Part shown: positions 47,039-59,300 of the stretch, piece by piece | Numbering within the stretch: the first letter of the stretch is position 1 | How the letters are laid out: every line of letters starts with the position of its first letter | NCBI GenBank assembly: GCA_015680685.1 | Contig: MNCI01015796.1 | Span: 643,080-707,079 of the forward strand | Source: Gnetum montanum | Lineage: Eukaryota; Streptophyta; Gnetopsida; Gnetales; Gnetaceae | Direction of reading: 5' to 3' | DNA length: 64,000 nt | Notes under the pieces: generated by a model | Seen by the model: the letters and a program-made list of their open reading frames with translations, nothing else | Database searches by the model: none | Told to the model about the DNA's origin: nothing | Translations under genes and position numbers: made by a program

Positions 47039-47490
47039 NNNNNNNNNNNNNNNNNNNNNNNNNNNNNNNNNNNNNNNNNNNNNNNNNNNNNNNNNNNNNN
47101 NNNNNNNNNNNNNNNNNNNNNNNNNNNNNNNNNNNNNNNNNNNNNNNNNNNNNNNNNNNNNNNNNNNNNNNNNNNNNNNNNNNNNNNNNNNNNNNNNNNN
47201 NNNNNNNNNNNNNNNNNNNNNNNNNNNNNNNNNNNNNNNNNNNNNNNNNNNNNNNNNNNNNNNNNNNNNNNNNNNNNNNNNNNNNNNNNNNNNNNNNNNN
47301 NNNNNNNNNNNNNNNNNNNNNNNNNNNNNNNNNNNNNNNNNNNNNNNNNNNNNNNNNNNNNNNNNNNNNNNNNNNNNNNNNNNNNNNNNNNNNNNNNNNN
47401 NNNNNNNNNNNNNNNNNNNNNNNNNNNNNNNNNNNNNNNNNNNNNNNNNNNNNNNNNNNNNNNNNNNNNNNNNNNNNNNNNNNNNNNNNN
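47039..47490. other. Assembly gap (452 N)
   Basis: A run of undetermined bases. Any frame reading through it is artefactual. It hides the part of the nested insertion where an internal LTR boundary might lie. Confidence 1.
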
Positions 47491-48376
47491 TTTAGTAGTA
47501 AATTTCGTTATTGTGCAACGTTTGGGAACTGCTATTGGGTTGTTGAAAGAGAGCCTCTGTTTGTAGTCACGCGTGGAACAATCTAGTAGTCAAGAGGGTT
47601 CAGAAAATCTTTGGTATTTTGATGGGACCAGAATAGCTTCTTTATCTTTAAAGTGATTTTCCATGTTATTTCAATCAGAAATTGTCAAGTCTTTTAAAGG
47701 TTCTGTTTGAATGCAATCGTTGACATCTATTATCTAGTCAAAATGGAGTCTCGTACGTGGTAGTTTACGCAGCAATTTTTGGTAGCATAATAGGATTGTC
47801 TTGAAGATATTGCTTGTTTGAGCCTTGGAAGTTTGAACAATTCGTAGATATTGAATTTGGGATAGCTTTATTGCGAAGTGTTTACTCGTGTCATTTTACC
47901 TTGTTTAAATATTTGAGGTCTACACAAATCTGCTTTCTTTTCTTTTTTGCTTATTTCCATCGAATCTTGCTCTATTTCTAGTTTTCTTGTGGAACTATCT
48001 CTTTCTCTGGGGAAAATTAGGAGTAGATTGCAGAGTTGTGCTCAAATGTTTTTGCAAAATTTTATTTTTTACAAGTAGGTATTATAAGGACCACGTAGAC
48101 TTGGCAGTTGAACAAAATAGGAAATTTTCAACAACTCACAATATTGGACAAAGTTGGCTGAATCTCTTTAAAGTAAGTCATTTGTAGTTCACACACAACG
48201 AATTTGTCACATTTCTCACAACCGCACGCCGCAACAGCACACACACATACTCACATTAGCTACTGAGTCTATTTGGAGGTATCTGGGCCTTGGTGTAGCC
48301 AGAGACCAGCAGGCACCTAAATCCTGTTCGAGGATACTTGTTGGCGGTCGTGTCCCAAATGGTCGCCAACAGAAAC

Positions 48377-48687
48377 GAATGCTTATGTTAGGATTAGTTA
48401 AGTCATTAGCTAGTTATTATATTAATCAAACATTTAATTACTTTATTTTCTAATACTTTGGTATTTAAACAATAAATATAAAATGATAAAAATCATTTGC
48501 CTTAGTTACACTTAAGCATACACTTGCACTTCACAAGTGAAACTAAGAAGACAATGATCACATCCATTAGATTCACTTCCTCAACCCAATGTACTTAGAG
48601 AGCTAAAGTCTATGGAATTCGACTAGATCACTTAGTGAATGTTAGTGATTCATATGGTTGGCCATAGGGACTGCTCACTACTCATGA
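48377..48687 (+). repeat. Element B 5' LTR, right part
   Basis: It continues the alignment to 59855-60166 and ends TCATGA, one base from the family end TCATCA. The reconstructed LTR is about 860 bp, equal in length to the LTR at 59301. Confidence 0.85.
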
Positions 48688-48688
48688 T

Positions 48689-48706
48689 TGGCATCGTTTC
48701 TAGGGA
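48689..48706 (+). other. Primer-binding site, tRNA-Asp type (element B)
   Basis: TGGCATCGTTTCTAGGGA starts one base after the LTR, in the same position as the primer site of element A; differences from the canonical Asp-type site are mainly transitions. Confidence 0.65.
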
Positions 48707-48836
48707 CTTTAGTTAGCTACATTTGCTATCTAGGAGTTAGTGAAATTATTCAAAGATGTTGTAATAAACCTTAAAGTCACAATCATTAAAAAATAATAAT
48801 AATAGTAAAAGCACACTATTTTTATTTCCAACTAAA

Positions 48837-51210
48837 ATGTCTTCTTCTCATAAGGTTGAATCTCTATTGCTGTTCAAGCATACTTCCAATCAACAAAGGC
48901 ATGAAGGATCAAAACCACTAGTGCCCTAATAATGTAGAGTGGTATATGCTCCTTCCGATGAGTATGTGCTCGACTTCACCTTTATCTTGCATTAGGATGA
49001 ACAATTGTAGTGGAGGAACATGGAGGGAAACATTGTGTTACCATCCAATCAATCAATTTCTACAATGTTGCTCTAAACTCTTATGAGATTGGGCATCCCT
49101 AGGCTTAGTGTTAAATATGTTGTGCAAGATCATAGCTATCAGGATTATCATCCCACTAAGGCACAACACAAGAAAGATCAGCAACAAGAGATGTGTTATG
49201 AAGCATCAAAGAGGAAATGATTCACAAATCCCTTATTCTTGTTGGGCCAAAAGAAGGGAAGGATGTATTTTCTGGGGATTCTCAATTCACCGACTCTCCT
49301 CCCCTTTTCTTTGATAAGGATGCCTTATACCAAAACTTACAATCCACTATAAAAAATATTGGTTTGAGAAATAATGGGTCCCATGACCATGCGGGCTTTA
49401 AAGGTGGGAATCAAGGTAGGAACATGAATAAGCACCATGATGACAATAAGCATGGTTATCATGGTCATGATCAAAGAAGAGAGGATTGTAGGCATCGTGC
49501 TGGTGCTAGCTCTCCTCCCCCTTCATATTTGACATTATCATCTTCGTCCTCTTCTATCTCTAATCAAAGTCACAAAGGACATGACCATGATGGAGGTGAC
49601 TGATGGGATAGAGGTAATCATAGGGTCCACTAGACTAGTAGAGACCAAGGATGTTGTTAATGAAGGGAGGTCCACCACCATGAAAGAAGGGACACTAGAG
49701 AAAATCATAAACATCATGGTCATCACAAGGGCTATGACTATGATGAGCCCTTTCTTGTAATAAGAAACATGTTGAATATTGCAGAGGTTGTGAGAATCCT
49801 AATGAGACATGTGAAAGATAACAAATTAAGATGTTGGATAGGAACAATATCTCTAAGTTCGAAGGGGGATACAAATCAAATTCATAAAATCATCTTCAGG
49901 CCTTTCATGATGCTTGTGCCTTATAGAACATTGAAAATGAATGAAAAAAGCTAAAGCCATTCCCAAGGACACTAATTAAGGAGGCTAAAAGGTGGTACTA
50001 GTCCTTAGAACTAGAATCAATCAGACAATGGAGTACGATGATTAAACTCTTCAATGACAAGTATCAGATGTAGTCCTGAGTGTCCAATCTAAGGAAGTAG
50101 ATTCAAAGGTGAAAACAAAAACACATGAATCCTTGGATGCAGCCATTGGTAGATATTACTCTCTATTGCACAAGTGCCTAGGCCATGGATTTTCTCAAGG
50201 AAAGTAGTTCCACCATATCATATATGAGCTCTAAATAGAAATAAGAAGAACTATTAGGGTCTATGCCTAATGGAAATTTTTAGAGCATACAACCCATTAG
50301 ATCCAAAGGCTAACTGAGTAAGTGGCCAAAGAAAAGACAAGTTGTGAAGAAAGGAAAAATTTGGACTACAACTAGGATCCTTCCATCTAAAAAAAGAAAG
50401 TATGATTCTATAATGACAAGAAGAAGGAATCACTTGATGAAGTGGTGTAGTGTAAAACCTTGTCAATCCAAAACTCTATTTCTGAAATATCGACCAAGGT
50501 AGATAGAATGTGGGATTCTTTAGATGAAAACTTTCAAAATACTCTTAGAATTACAAAAGAATCCAAACAACAAGGTAGCAGTCATAACTGAAGAAGAATG
50601 AAAGAGGTTGAACATGCCTTCTAAAGGAGTAAGGGCAAAGCTACTAGCATTGAAGAGGTTGCAAAATTTGAGATAGATGATGATGGTGGATGTGACATCT
50701 ACCACTATGAGCATCCTAAGGGATGTTACCCCATTTTTTCACACTTGGAAGAGTCTACAATGTACGAGCTAAATCGTAGATTTGCAAGAAGGCAAGAACT
50801 TAGGAGGTTGCCTTATCCTCAAGGCAACTACAGGGAGTTCCACTAACACCAAGCCTACTATCCAAGTGGAGCTCCATCCCAACCTCATGAGTAGTATTAG
50901 CAATGGTAGCATCCACAATCATGGGGGATACAATCACCAATGTAATAGTACCCTTACCAACAACCAAATCCCTATGGGTACTATGTTTAGCAATCGATTT
51001 CTCTGTGTGACTCTTCTAGTTATGCCTGCTTTCAACATCATGAGTACCCTCCTGAATATTATAGAGCTTAATTTCCAAGAGTAGAATCCCCATTTCTATT
51101 CTACCCTCCTCATCCTTATATACCTATACCTCTACCCTTAACTCAATTGCCATCATCTCCATCCATACAGGGTGAATTCCTACCTAGCCATAGAAAATAA
51201 ATGCCATGAG
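48837..51210 (+). pseudogene. gag remnant of element B
   Basis: It starts at ATG 48837 (MSSSHKVESLL), equivalent in position to the gag start of element A. A histidine- and aspartate-rich stretch lies at 49390-49600. The capsid pattern is visible at about 49850-50300 (EAKRWY and SIRQWSTMIKLFNDKYQM), parallel to the element A gag. YEHPKGCYPIFSHLEE at about 50710 matches the motif found in element A. Stops and frameshifts are frequent. By homology it would encode capsid and nucleocapsid functions. Confidence 0.75.
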
Positions 51211-51399
51211 GACTGTTAACTTATAGTTGGCTCCATAGCAAAGTGGTTCAAAGAATAAACCCTAAAAGGACCTTTCTTCCAAACTAGCAATCCTTCTAAG
51301 CCATCACATACACCTGTGGCTAATGACCCTACTTCTCCCTCATCCTCTACAACCTCATCTGAGGTTTTTTAAAATCAAATGCTTCCCAAAGTACATACT

Positions 51400-51762
51400 A
51401 TGATGTTGACCCATGAAGTCATGGATTAGATTAAGGCTGGCCATCTTCCTATAAAAAGATCTGATCCTAGGATTCCTCTCATTTATTTGCAAATCATAGG
51501 GAATGTACCTTGCAAGGCTTTTTTAGACTCAAGTTCTAGTATGTTTTTGATTTCTCATGAAATGTACAAAGCCTGGAACCAATCTCCACTCAAGAAGAGC
51601 AACTTTCATCTTGAGTTGGTAAATCATTCCATCACTATTTCCTTAGGATTCTTGGAGGACATTATGACCATCATATATGGGCAGTTCTATCCTACTAATT
51701 TCCTAATGATTTGTGTTAATAATTGCAAGGGGAAATTCCCAATCATCGTGGGAACAGCTTAG
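51400..51762 (+). pseudogene. Retropepsin-like protease remnant of element B
   Basis: The open piece from 51487 encodes VPCKAFLDSSSSMFLIS, which corresponds to the active-site loop; DSS stands where DTG or DSG is expected, so it is probably inactive. FPIIVGTA near the end is the counterpart of the ILGR box. It lies between gag and RT as in all Ty3/gypsy pol genes. Confidence 0.65.
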
Positions 51763-52140
51763 TTGAGCACAATAGATGCATGACTATGAATTGGAGACAT
51801 TTCCTTAGAAATTTTCAAGGAAAATGAATTTGGTAAGATTGGGAGGAAGCACATTCCATGCATTATGTATAGTGACATAGGGTGCAACCGTGTGCAAAAA
51901 TTAAGATCTATAAAAAGCACATCTATCACAACATGCAAACAGTATGTTGATGTGATAGAAATTCAAAGGTGTTTATACATAGTAGCCATAAAATAGGAGG
52001 TCACATAGTGGCTAATAATTAAACCTCATAGCAACTAAAAAATATGCATGGAACCAACTGAGATCCTTATGAGTGCCAAGATTGAAGGCATGGATGAATT
52101 GGAGCAAGTTCATTATCAAATTTCTAATGGTGAACCTTAT

Positions 52141-53400
52141 GAAACTAATCAGGAAGAGTTGGAGATCCTTGAAAGCTTTAAATAGGATCCCCTTAAGCTA
52201 AAACCTTTACCAACCAAAATGGAATATGGCTTTCTAAACAATGGAAAGCCAATTATCATCAATGCTAACCTTGCTTCTAGAAGTTGTTACAGGTGGTTAA
52301 CAAATGGCCAATAGCATTTTCTTGTTCATATCTTGACCTCACTAGAATTGATCCTAGGATATGCCAGCACTGCATCTATATAGATCCTTCCATCAAGCCA
52401 AAGAGGCAACCACTGTGGTGGTTGAATTCCAAAGTAAAGAAAATCATAAAAGAGGAAATTGAACAACTCCTTAAGGTGGGGTTCATCTATCCCATTATGG
52501 ATAGTGAGTGGGTTAATCTACTTGTGATAGTGCCAATGAAAGATGACAAATGGAGGATTTGTATCAATTCTAGGCCATTGAACATGCTAACTTATAAAGA
52601 TCAGTTTCTATTATCATTTGTGAACTAGGTGTTGGACACTATTTCTAGGCATTCTTACTACAATTTATTGGATGATTATAGTGGCCATAACAAAATTTAG
52701 ATTACACTAAAGGATTAGGATAAAATAACATTCACAAGTTCCTAAGAGACTTTCACATATAGAAAGATGTCGTTTGGCCCAGAAATAGTGTCCAACACCT
52801 AGTTCACATTCTATTATCATTTGTGAACTAGGTGTTGGACTTTCACATTCTAATGCCTTGTCCTACGCACCTTCCAACAATCAATTGGTAGCAAGGTGGA
52901 AGTCTTTATGGATGGCTTCTCCACCTATGGGGCTACATTTGAGCAAGCCTTGGACCTTCCTGAGCAAGTTATGAAAAGGTGTGAGGATAAAAACCTTAGG
53001 ATAAACTAGTAGAAAAGCCATTTGATGGTCAAGGAAGGCATTGTCTTGGGGCATAGAATTTCTAAAAAATGGATCGAGGTGGACCTTAGAAAAATAAGGG
53101 TCATCCAAGAAATTACTAAATAGACAAAAATATTCAAATATGTGACATTATTCCTTGAACGCACTAGCTACTACTAGCAATTCATTGAGACTTTTTCTAG
53201 GATTGCTAAACCATTGGTGGAGCTAACAAAGGAGGATGCTCCATTTATCTAGAATAAGGAATGTGAGCATGCATACCAGCATCTCAAGTAAAAGCTCATG
53301 GAAAATCCAATTATATAATCACTTAATAGGTCCAAACCATTTTACATCATGATAGATGCATCAGATTATGCCTTGGAAGCTATGCTCATGTAGTTAGATG
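52141..53400 (+). pseudogene. Reverse transcriptase remnant of element B
   Basis: The best piece (52284-52628) holds the RT entry blocks: EEIEQLLKVGFIYPIMDSEW and DDKWRICINSRPLNMLTYKD. Later pieces include the catalytic-loop region VFMDGFSTYG (52902-52931), where the second aspartate of the FMDD box is G, then MKRCEDKNLR and KEGIVLGHRIS, and near 53350 the start of RNase H (PFYIMIDASDYALEAML). The region 52606-52840 is rearranged by inverted and direct duplications that remove part of the palm. Most of RNase H is missing. Confidence 0.8.
52606..52840. repeat. Local inverted plus direct duplication in RT
   Basis: 52606-52637 is repeated without change at 52809-52840 (32 bp). 52619-52646 is repeated in inverted form without change at 52781-52808 (28 bp). 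The inverted and second direct copies make a perfect 19-bp stem (52790-52808 with 52822-52840) around a 13-base loop. Confidence 0.9.
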
Positions 53401-53479
53401 ATTAGAAATATCCTTACTACATGAGCATAGTGTAGGATACATGCACATGAAATGGTAGATGCATCTACTCATTTTACCT

Positions 53480-54169
53480 CCACTTATTTTTGACAATGGT
53501 ACTCATTTTACAAGTACTACCTTTTGAAAACAGATGAAATGCTTGGGGGTTAAACATAAATTAACAATACCCTACCACCCCCAAATCAATAGTCAAGTAG
53601 AGGTTACAAATAGGAAAATCAGAAAGATACTAACATGAATTATTAGTAAATATAGGAGAGATTGGAGCATGAAACTTAATGATGCCCTTTGGGCCTACTG
53701 CTCCACATGAAAACTCCCTATTGGCTACTCTTCCTATGAGCTTCTGTATGAAAACTTCCCAATACTTCCAATTCAAGTTGAGCTCCATACACTATCAATG
53801 GCTTATGACCTTGACCTTGACCTAAGTCTAGCAAAAAAAGAAAGATTGATGAACCTCAACTTGCTAGATAAGAACTGATTGGTAGCCTTATCATCTAACG
53901 AGTTTCAAAAGGCATTCAACAAGTAACAACATGACCATAGAATAAGGAAAGTAAAATTTTAATTGGGAGATAGGATCCTCTACTGGAATCCCACACATGT
54001 ATCCCAAAGAACCAAGTTTCAAATGTTATGGGTGAGGCCTTATGTTATCTATGAAACCTTTCCTTCTGGGGCCATGTTAATCTATAAACCTAAAAGTACA
54101 AAAAAGAAATTGTTGGTTGACATGCAACACATTAAACCTTTCCATGAGCCTAAGCAAGCCAGTGACTAA
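53480..54169 (+). pseudogene. Integrase C-terminal half of element B
   Basis: It starts with the second catalytic aspartate block DNGTHFTSTTF (53492), then LGVKHKLTIPYHPQ and QVEVTNRKIRKIL, which carries the catalytic glutamate region, then RDWSMKLNDALWAY, and a C-terminal piece (53963-54169) reading GDRILYWNPTH and LLVDMQHIKPFHEP. The N-terminal zinc-binding domain and first catalytic aspartate are missing, because sequence jumps from the start of RNase H to here. Several stops are present. Confidence 0.8.
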
Positions 54170-56321
54170 AACACCTCAATAGATGGACAAACATGCTCAA
54201 CTTTTTAGATATTCTCCTTCCAACTCAGTCATGGGGGAGATGGACATCCATGCTAATTTATTAAATTGGTTCTTTAATTTTTATGCTTTTTTTACACCAT
54301 ATTTAGTACAATTTTCTCTTTCTTAAATATTTTGTAATTTCTTCTCTATTTTACTTTATTTGGTTTGAGTTTTTCTAATGTTTTCCTTATATTTTTTTCT
54401 TTATTACTGCTAAGACTAAGTGCAATTGTAGCTGCTAATTGATGTTGGTTTGTACTATAGTGTTATTTGATTGTTGATGTGTGGATTATATCTTTGAATT
54501 TTGGTATTAATAACCAAGACATGATTTCTCTTTCATGATAATAGGTAATGAGTCCATGTCATCCACCCATCCATAAAACTCTATGGTGTTCCTTGTTTTG
54601 GAAATATGAGGTCCCTTTCTTAATGAAACTTGTAACAAACTTATAACTTTGGTAGTTTCCAAACTTGGGAAGGATTAAATGGATAGATAGGGATGTGACT
54701 TCAAGAGGATTTGATGTTTTTTGTATTTGCTTACCCTCTTGGGTGCATGACTTTTTTCATGGATTTCTTACCATTCCGCTATTGACCAATAATAGGAAGC
54801 TAAAAGTCTTTGTATGGTGTGGTTCTCATCATAAATAAATAAAAATATATATATATATAAAACAATAATGGAAATTCAAAGCACATCCCTTAGATGAAAT
54901 AACAAGCTACAAGCATTGGTTATGGGACTAGAAAGACATGTTACCCATGCCTGAAGATCTCCTCTAACTAAGGTCCATCTATTTTCTTCTCTTTTAGGAA
55001 TGCTTATTGATTTGTGAGGACATTCTTATGCCTTGAGGGGATGGACTGATCTTAGAGTGTTGATGTGAAGTCACTAAAAATAGTTGGCTGTAATTTGAAC
55101 TAAGGATGGATGTTGTCAAGTCATATTAATCACAAAATCCACAAGGTACTTCATGTGACCATGATGTGGAACTCCATTCCACTCTCTACCTCATCCATCT
55201 ATGCTTTCCATAACTCACCTCACTTCCATTTTTCATGTTTTGTTCAATGTTCTAGTTTGATGTGTCAAAATTCTTAGGTAGTTTCTTATGGGATTTAGTA
55301 CTTAACTTTCCATAACCATTAATCATCCATGGCATCTGTGGACTCCATGATTCAAGGGCATGCATTGGAATTAAAGGCATGAGTTTGCTATGGGGAGGAT
55401 GCATACTCCTTGGCTAGGCTAGTTAAGTTCCTCATCATTTAGAAATTTTTGCATTCAAATCTTTCATGCTTCATGTTGATTGCATTCAATTTTTCACTTC
55501 TTTTTAAGTTTCTCCAACCATTATCCTAATAAAAACTCCTTTTTTGCAAACTATTTATCCCTTTCTAGGCATTTCTTCATGTTTATAGCCTTTCTAGATC
55601 TCTATGGACTCCAACTTTATGTAAAAACTCTTTGTTTTTATGAAAATTTTCAAAGTACAAAAAATTATCTTTTGGTTATGTTGGTAGGATCTCATTGACA
55701 TAGCCCCTTGCATCAATGTAGCCCCGTATATGAGATCTCATCAACGCAATCAAAAAAACCTATAATATAGTGCAACACTAAAAATTTTTGTCATTTACTT
55801 CAAAATGGTAATGGAGTTTTTTGTAGTTTTTAGAGCCTAGAACCTTCCAAAGCCCATAACTTTCACACCACTTATTCGATTAACCTCGTTCTTCATTTTT
55901 GTAGCTATCAGAGGTGAGCTCTACATCATGGGAGCCATAAAACCATAGGTTTTTGACAAAATTTTTTCAGAAATTCTCTAACTCCAACAAGGTTTAACCA
56001 ATAAAATAATATTAAAATTACTAATTTGTAAAAGTTAAACCTTCCCAATGAAATCTAGTAGACATTAAAATAAAATAATATTAAAATGATTAATCCACCA
56101 TGATTGAAACTTAGCCAAGTGTAACTAATTCAAGAGACAAGGTACCTAAATGTTCTAAGTTACACATTAAATGCTAATCCTTGGTCATGTTGTGATCATA
56201 GATGGCATCAAGACCAAAGTGCCTATAGGAAGGAGGACCATCTAAACTAAGGGACAAGTGGCCTAGAACTAAAAGGTGCAAACAAGAGTAGTCCCAGGAG
56301 TAGGTAGCTGAGACACATGCA
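54170..56321 (+). other. Non-coding tract after integrase, with U3-like fragment at 55669-55770
   Basis: 54400-55400 aligns with 14450-15500 of element A. At 55669-55750 the sequence resembles the start of the family LTR (compare 63164 onward): TATCTT, TTGGTT, then GATCTCATTGACATAGCCCC and CATCAACGCAATC repeats. It is followed at 55761 by TATAATATA. A short AT dinucleotide run lies near 54846-54860. No gene was recognised in this tract. Confidence 0.5.
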
Positions 56322-59051
56322 ATGGGACCTCTTTGTGAGGATCCCAAAGTGGAATCTATTTGTTAAATTCCAGAAGTTGAAATGGAGCAGTTCCACTAAG
56401 ATGAAACACCTAGACCATGACCTAACCTTGAGGTCACTCTAATGGAGGCCTATTTAAAGCAAATTGGGTCTAGGGAGATTCAAAAAATATTTCTTCCTGA
56501 ACTAAACTTTGAATCTTTCCTAGACTTTACCCTAGAAGATGTTAAATCTTAACTCCAGACTTCCCCCATGTGGCCCATTCTCACTTCCAGTGGAGAATGG
56601 TACATGGGACAAACATACCTCTTTTGGAATAATAAGAAAGGTGATTCCATAGTGAAACTCAAGGACATTTTTATGTCCTATAGAGTTAATGCCATTTTTG
56701 ACATCCTTGGGTTACCAAAAACTAGGGCAACCTTGGTACATATTTTAACACAAGTAGACCTAGAGGTCAAAAAGGAGTGGGTCCAATGGTGCTACAATGT
56801 TAAGCATAATAAGTTTGATGCATTCAAAATGATAAAGCATGCACTTTTCAAGATGGTGACCTATCACCTCAATTTGATGGTGAGGCCTAGCAAGATGACA
56901 TCCTTCTCTACTTGTGCATGTGTCACTCTGAGGAGAAAATTTTTGGTTAACCACCCTTAGTTGATCTATCTTAATATGGAGAAGCATTTTAAAGAAAATG
57001 AATGTAGAAGGAAGGCACTCCCCTTTTCATGTCTCATCCAAAATTATGCAGAAGGGGAGGAATAGCCCCCTATTTCAATGATATCATCAGACATGCTCCT
57101 TCCACCTCTTTAGTGGAGATGATGAAAGACAAAGTTCCTACCAAGGTAATAGAAGAGGAGTAGCTACACCACCACCCACTCAAGAATAAACAATGCCAAA
57201 GTCCCTTGCTACCATTAACCACATGCGTGAACTCCATGAGCAACTCCTGTAGTAGCAGTAGGTAGGACTAAGTAGTGGTGAACCCTTAGTCTACAGGCTA
57301 GCATTGAGTCATCTCAACAAGGTGGTATGATCCATCAGTAGGATGGAGGGTTTGGTACTAAGTTGTTCTACTTAAAGAGTGTAGGTGCTTGCAAAATCAA
57401 ATCCTAGCACCTAAGAGGTAATGGTGTCCCTCTCTCAATAGCAAAAATTCCTAAAAATCTCTAAGAATACCACTATCTTTTCATTACACTTGGAGGAGGG
57501 TGAACGGATAACTATTCTAGTGATGCAACACCAAGGATAGGAAATAGTGATAAATGTGGTAGTTGAAAAAGTGGTTGATGAAATCAATGTCCCTATGGCA
57601 TATACACTAATTGTTGCTACACTTAGAGCCATCCATTTATCCATAGGAGAAGGAAGTGAAAGATTCAATGCAACATAGCAGGAGAAGTTATTAGATTAAT
57701 TGGTAGGAACTGGGTAATTGATTTTGGATATCTTTGATATCCCAAAAACCATTTTAGGAAGCAAGTCAAAGCTACTTGAGGTTAAAGGCAAAGTTCTTAT
57801 TACTAATGCCCAACTTGAAATATCTTAAGCTAAGATTCAATGCTTGGATGTAAAAGTTGCTGAACCTAGAGCCTACCTCATTGATCCCACCGTACTCAAC
57901 TAGAACATAGCACAAGATGAAGCTTTTCAACAAATTTAGGTAAAACTTGAAGAGGCTGAGTATGCAAAGGAGTCAATAATTTCGACCAAGCCCTTATAGA
58001 TGCCATTGCATGCAACATTTAAAATGACTTCTCAGAGGATCACCAAAAGAACATCAGACTAATCTAGAAGAACCATTGCCTACGAAATGTCAAGATGCAA
58101 AAAGATCAGATGATTTAATTCATCTAACAATAGTAGGAGTATCTTGCTATGATGAACACTAAATGAAGGAGGTTGGTTGTAAAGAATTGAAATCTCTTGA
58201 TGGAGGAGGTGCATGTCCTTTTCTAGAAGTTTTTCATTAAAATATTATCCTAGAAAAATGAGGCCCTCAAATTTGAAAGGATTAAGAACCATTATAAGGA
58301 TCAAGTTTACTTGTAGAAGGAGATCAATGAGAAGCATATCCAACAAATGAAGGCGAAGGTGAATAAGACCCTCCAGTAGCTCCAACAAGGAGGTGATTTT
58401 TGGCAACCCATCTTTGATGGACTTAATAAGTACAACAACGTTGAAATCTACTTTAAGATGCTATAAATCAAGGAGATGACAAAGTACATGAAGCTTGTCA
58501 TCCTTTGTTACTTAAACCTAGCAATGTTGATTACTAGAAGATCAAGGTCAAAACTAAAAAAATAAGTGGCTAGCTTGTACCTTTTGTATGAGGTAGCATT
58601 CAAATACCATAAAGACACCAACTAGAAGCTTGAAATAGAGAATGCGGAACTTGAGGTTCTCAAGGTAAAGTTCATTAATCAAAGATCAATATCAAAGAAC
58701 TTGGCCAAAACAATGAATGACTACCATGAGTTGTGAAATGCACTTAGGACATTCAACATTAAGTGTAAACAATTCATTAACTAGTTTCTCAATGTTAAGA
58801 AGTTGTTCCTTACAATGCCCTATCCTTGGGATGTTTCCATACTGGTCCACACTAGCAATGTCGCATGGACCATGTATGATCTTAGGAGTAAGGAGGACAA
58901 GATGAATTCATTGTTAGAGGCTTTCAATCATTTTCTAGAAGCTACAGCTGTAGCTGAATAGCCATAGCCTCAACCACAATAATTGCATGCACTAGAGGTA
59001 GGAGAAGGTTCTTTGAAACCTTAAGAACCTCCACCACCTAAGACTAATTGA
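56322..59051 (+). pseudogene. Accessory frame after integrase, element B copy (unknown family)
   Basis: A reading of about 910 codons, broken by stops, starts MGPLCEDPKVESI. The longest clean piece (56568-56960) contains KLKDIFMSYRVNAIFDILGL and MVTYHLNLMVRPSKM. The later part (58200-58950) is charged and probably coiled coil (EINEKHIQQMKAKVNK, YMKLVILCYLNLAML, PYPWDVSI). It lies where Athila elements carry an env-like gene, but no signal peptide or membrane segment is evident. I do not recognise the family. A second copy in element C aligns along the whole length, which shows that this was a real coding unit. Confidence 0.6.
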
Positions 59052-59300
59052 TTTTCCTCTCATCTTAAAGCTACCAGAGGAGTTGTGTTATCAATTTTTG
59101 TCATCATGTTCAATTTTTTTATCTTGAACACCAAATTTTTGTAATGATTGTAATTTCGTACACTTAGGCACTTAGTGTTTGTTTGTGTTAATTGTCTATT
59201 TTTAGCTAGTCAATAATCCCATACCTTCGCAAATTTTTATAAAGAACTTGTTACTCCTTTTTTTCACTTGAGGATGAGTTTTCATTCAGTCATCAGGATA

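Larger units (their letters stand above)
45142..48376. mobile_element. 3.2-kb LTR-type insertion nested in element B LTR, with GAAAC target duplication
   Basis: The insertion itself is 45147-48371. It is flanked by perfect GAAAC duplications (45142-45146 and 48372-48376), and the interrupted LTR resumes exactly after it. Ends are TGTTGGC and GCCAACA; with two one-base gaps the inverted match extends to about 15 bases (TGTTGGCACATTTGG). TG...CA ends and a 5-bp duplication fit an LTR retroelement, either a very long solo LTR or a non-autonomous element; 452 bases are unknown (N). No pol domain was found. The last 33 bases (48339-48371) form their own hairpin with TGTTGGCG/CGCCAACA arms. Confidence 0.8.

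Noticed and set aside
47029-47586. Frame of 185 codons
   Set aside because: It consists mostly of the N gap.
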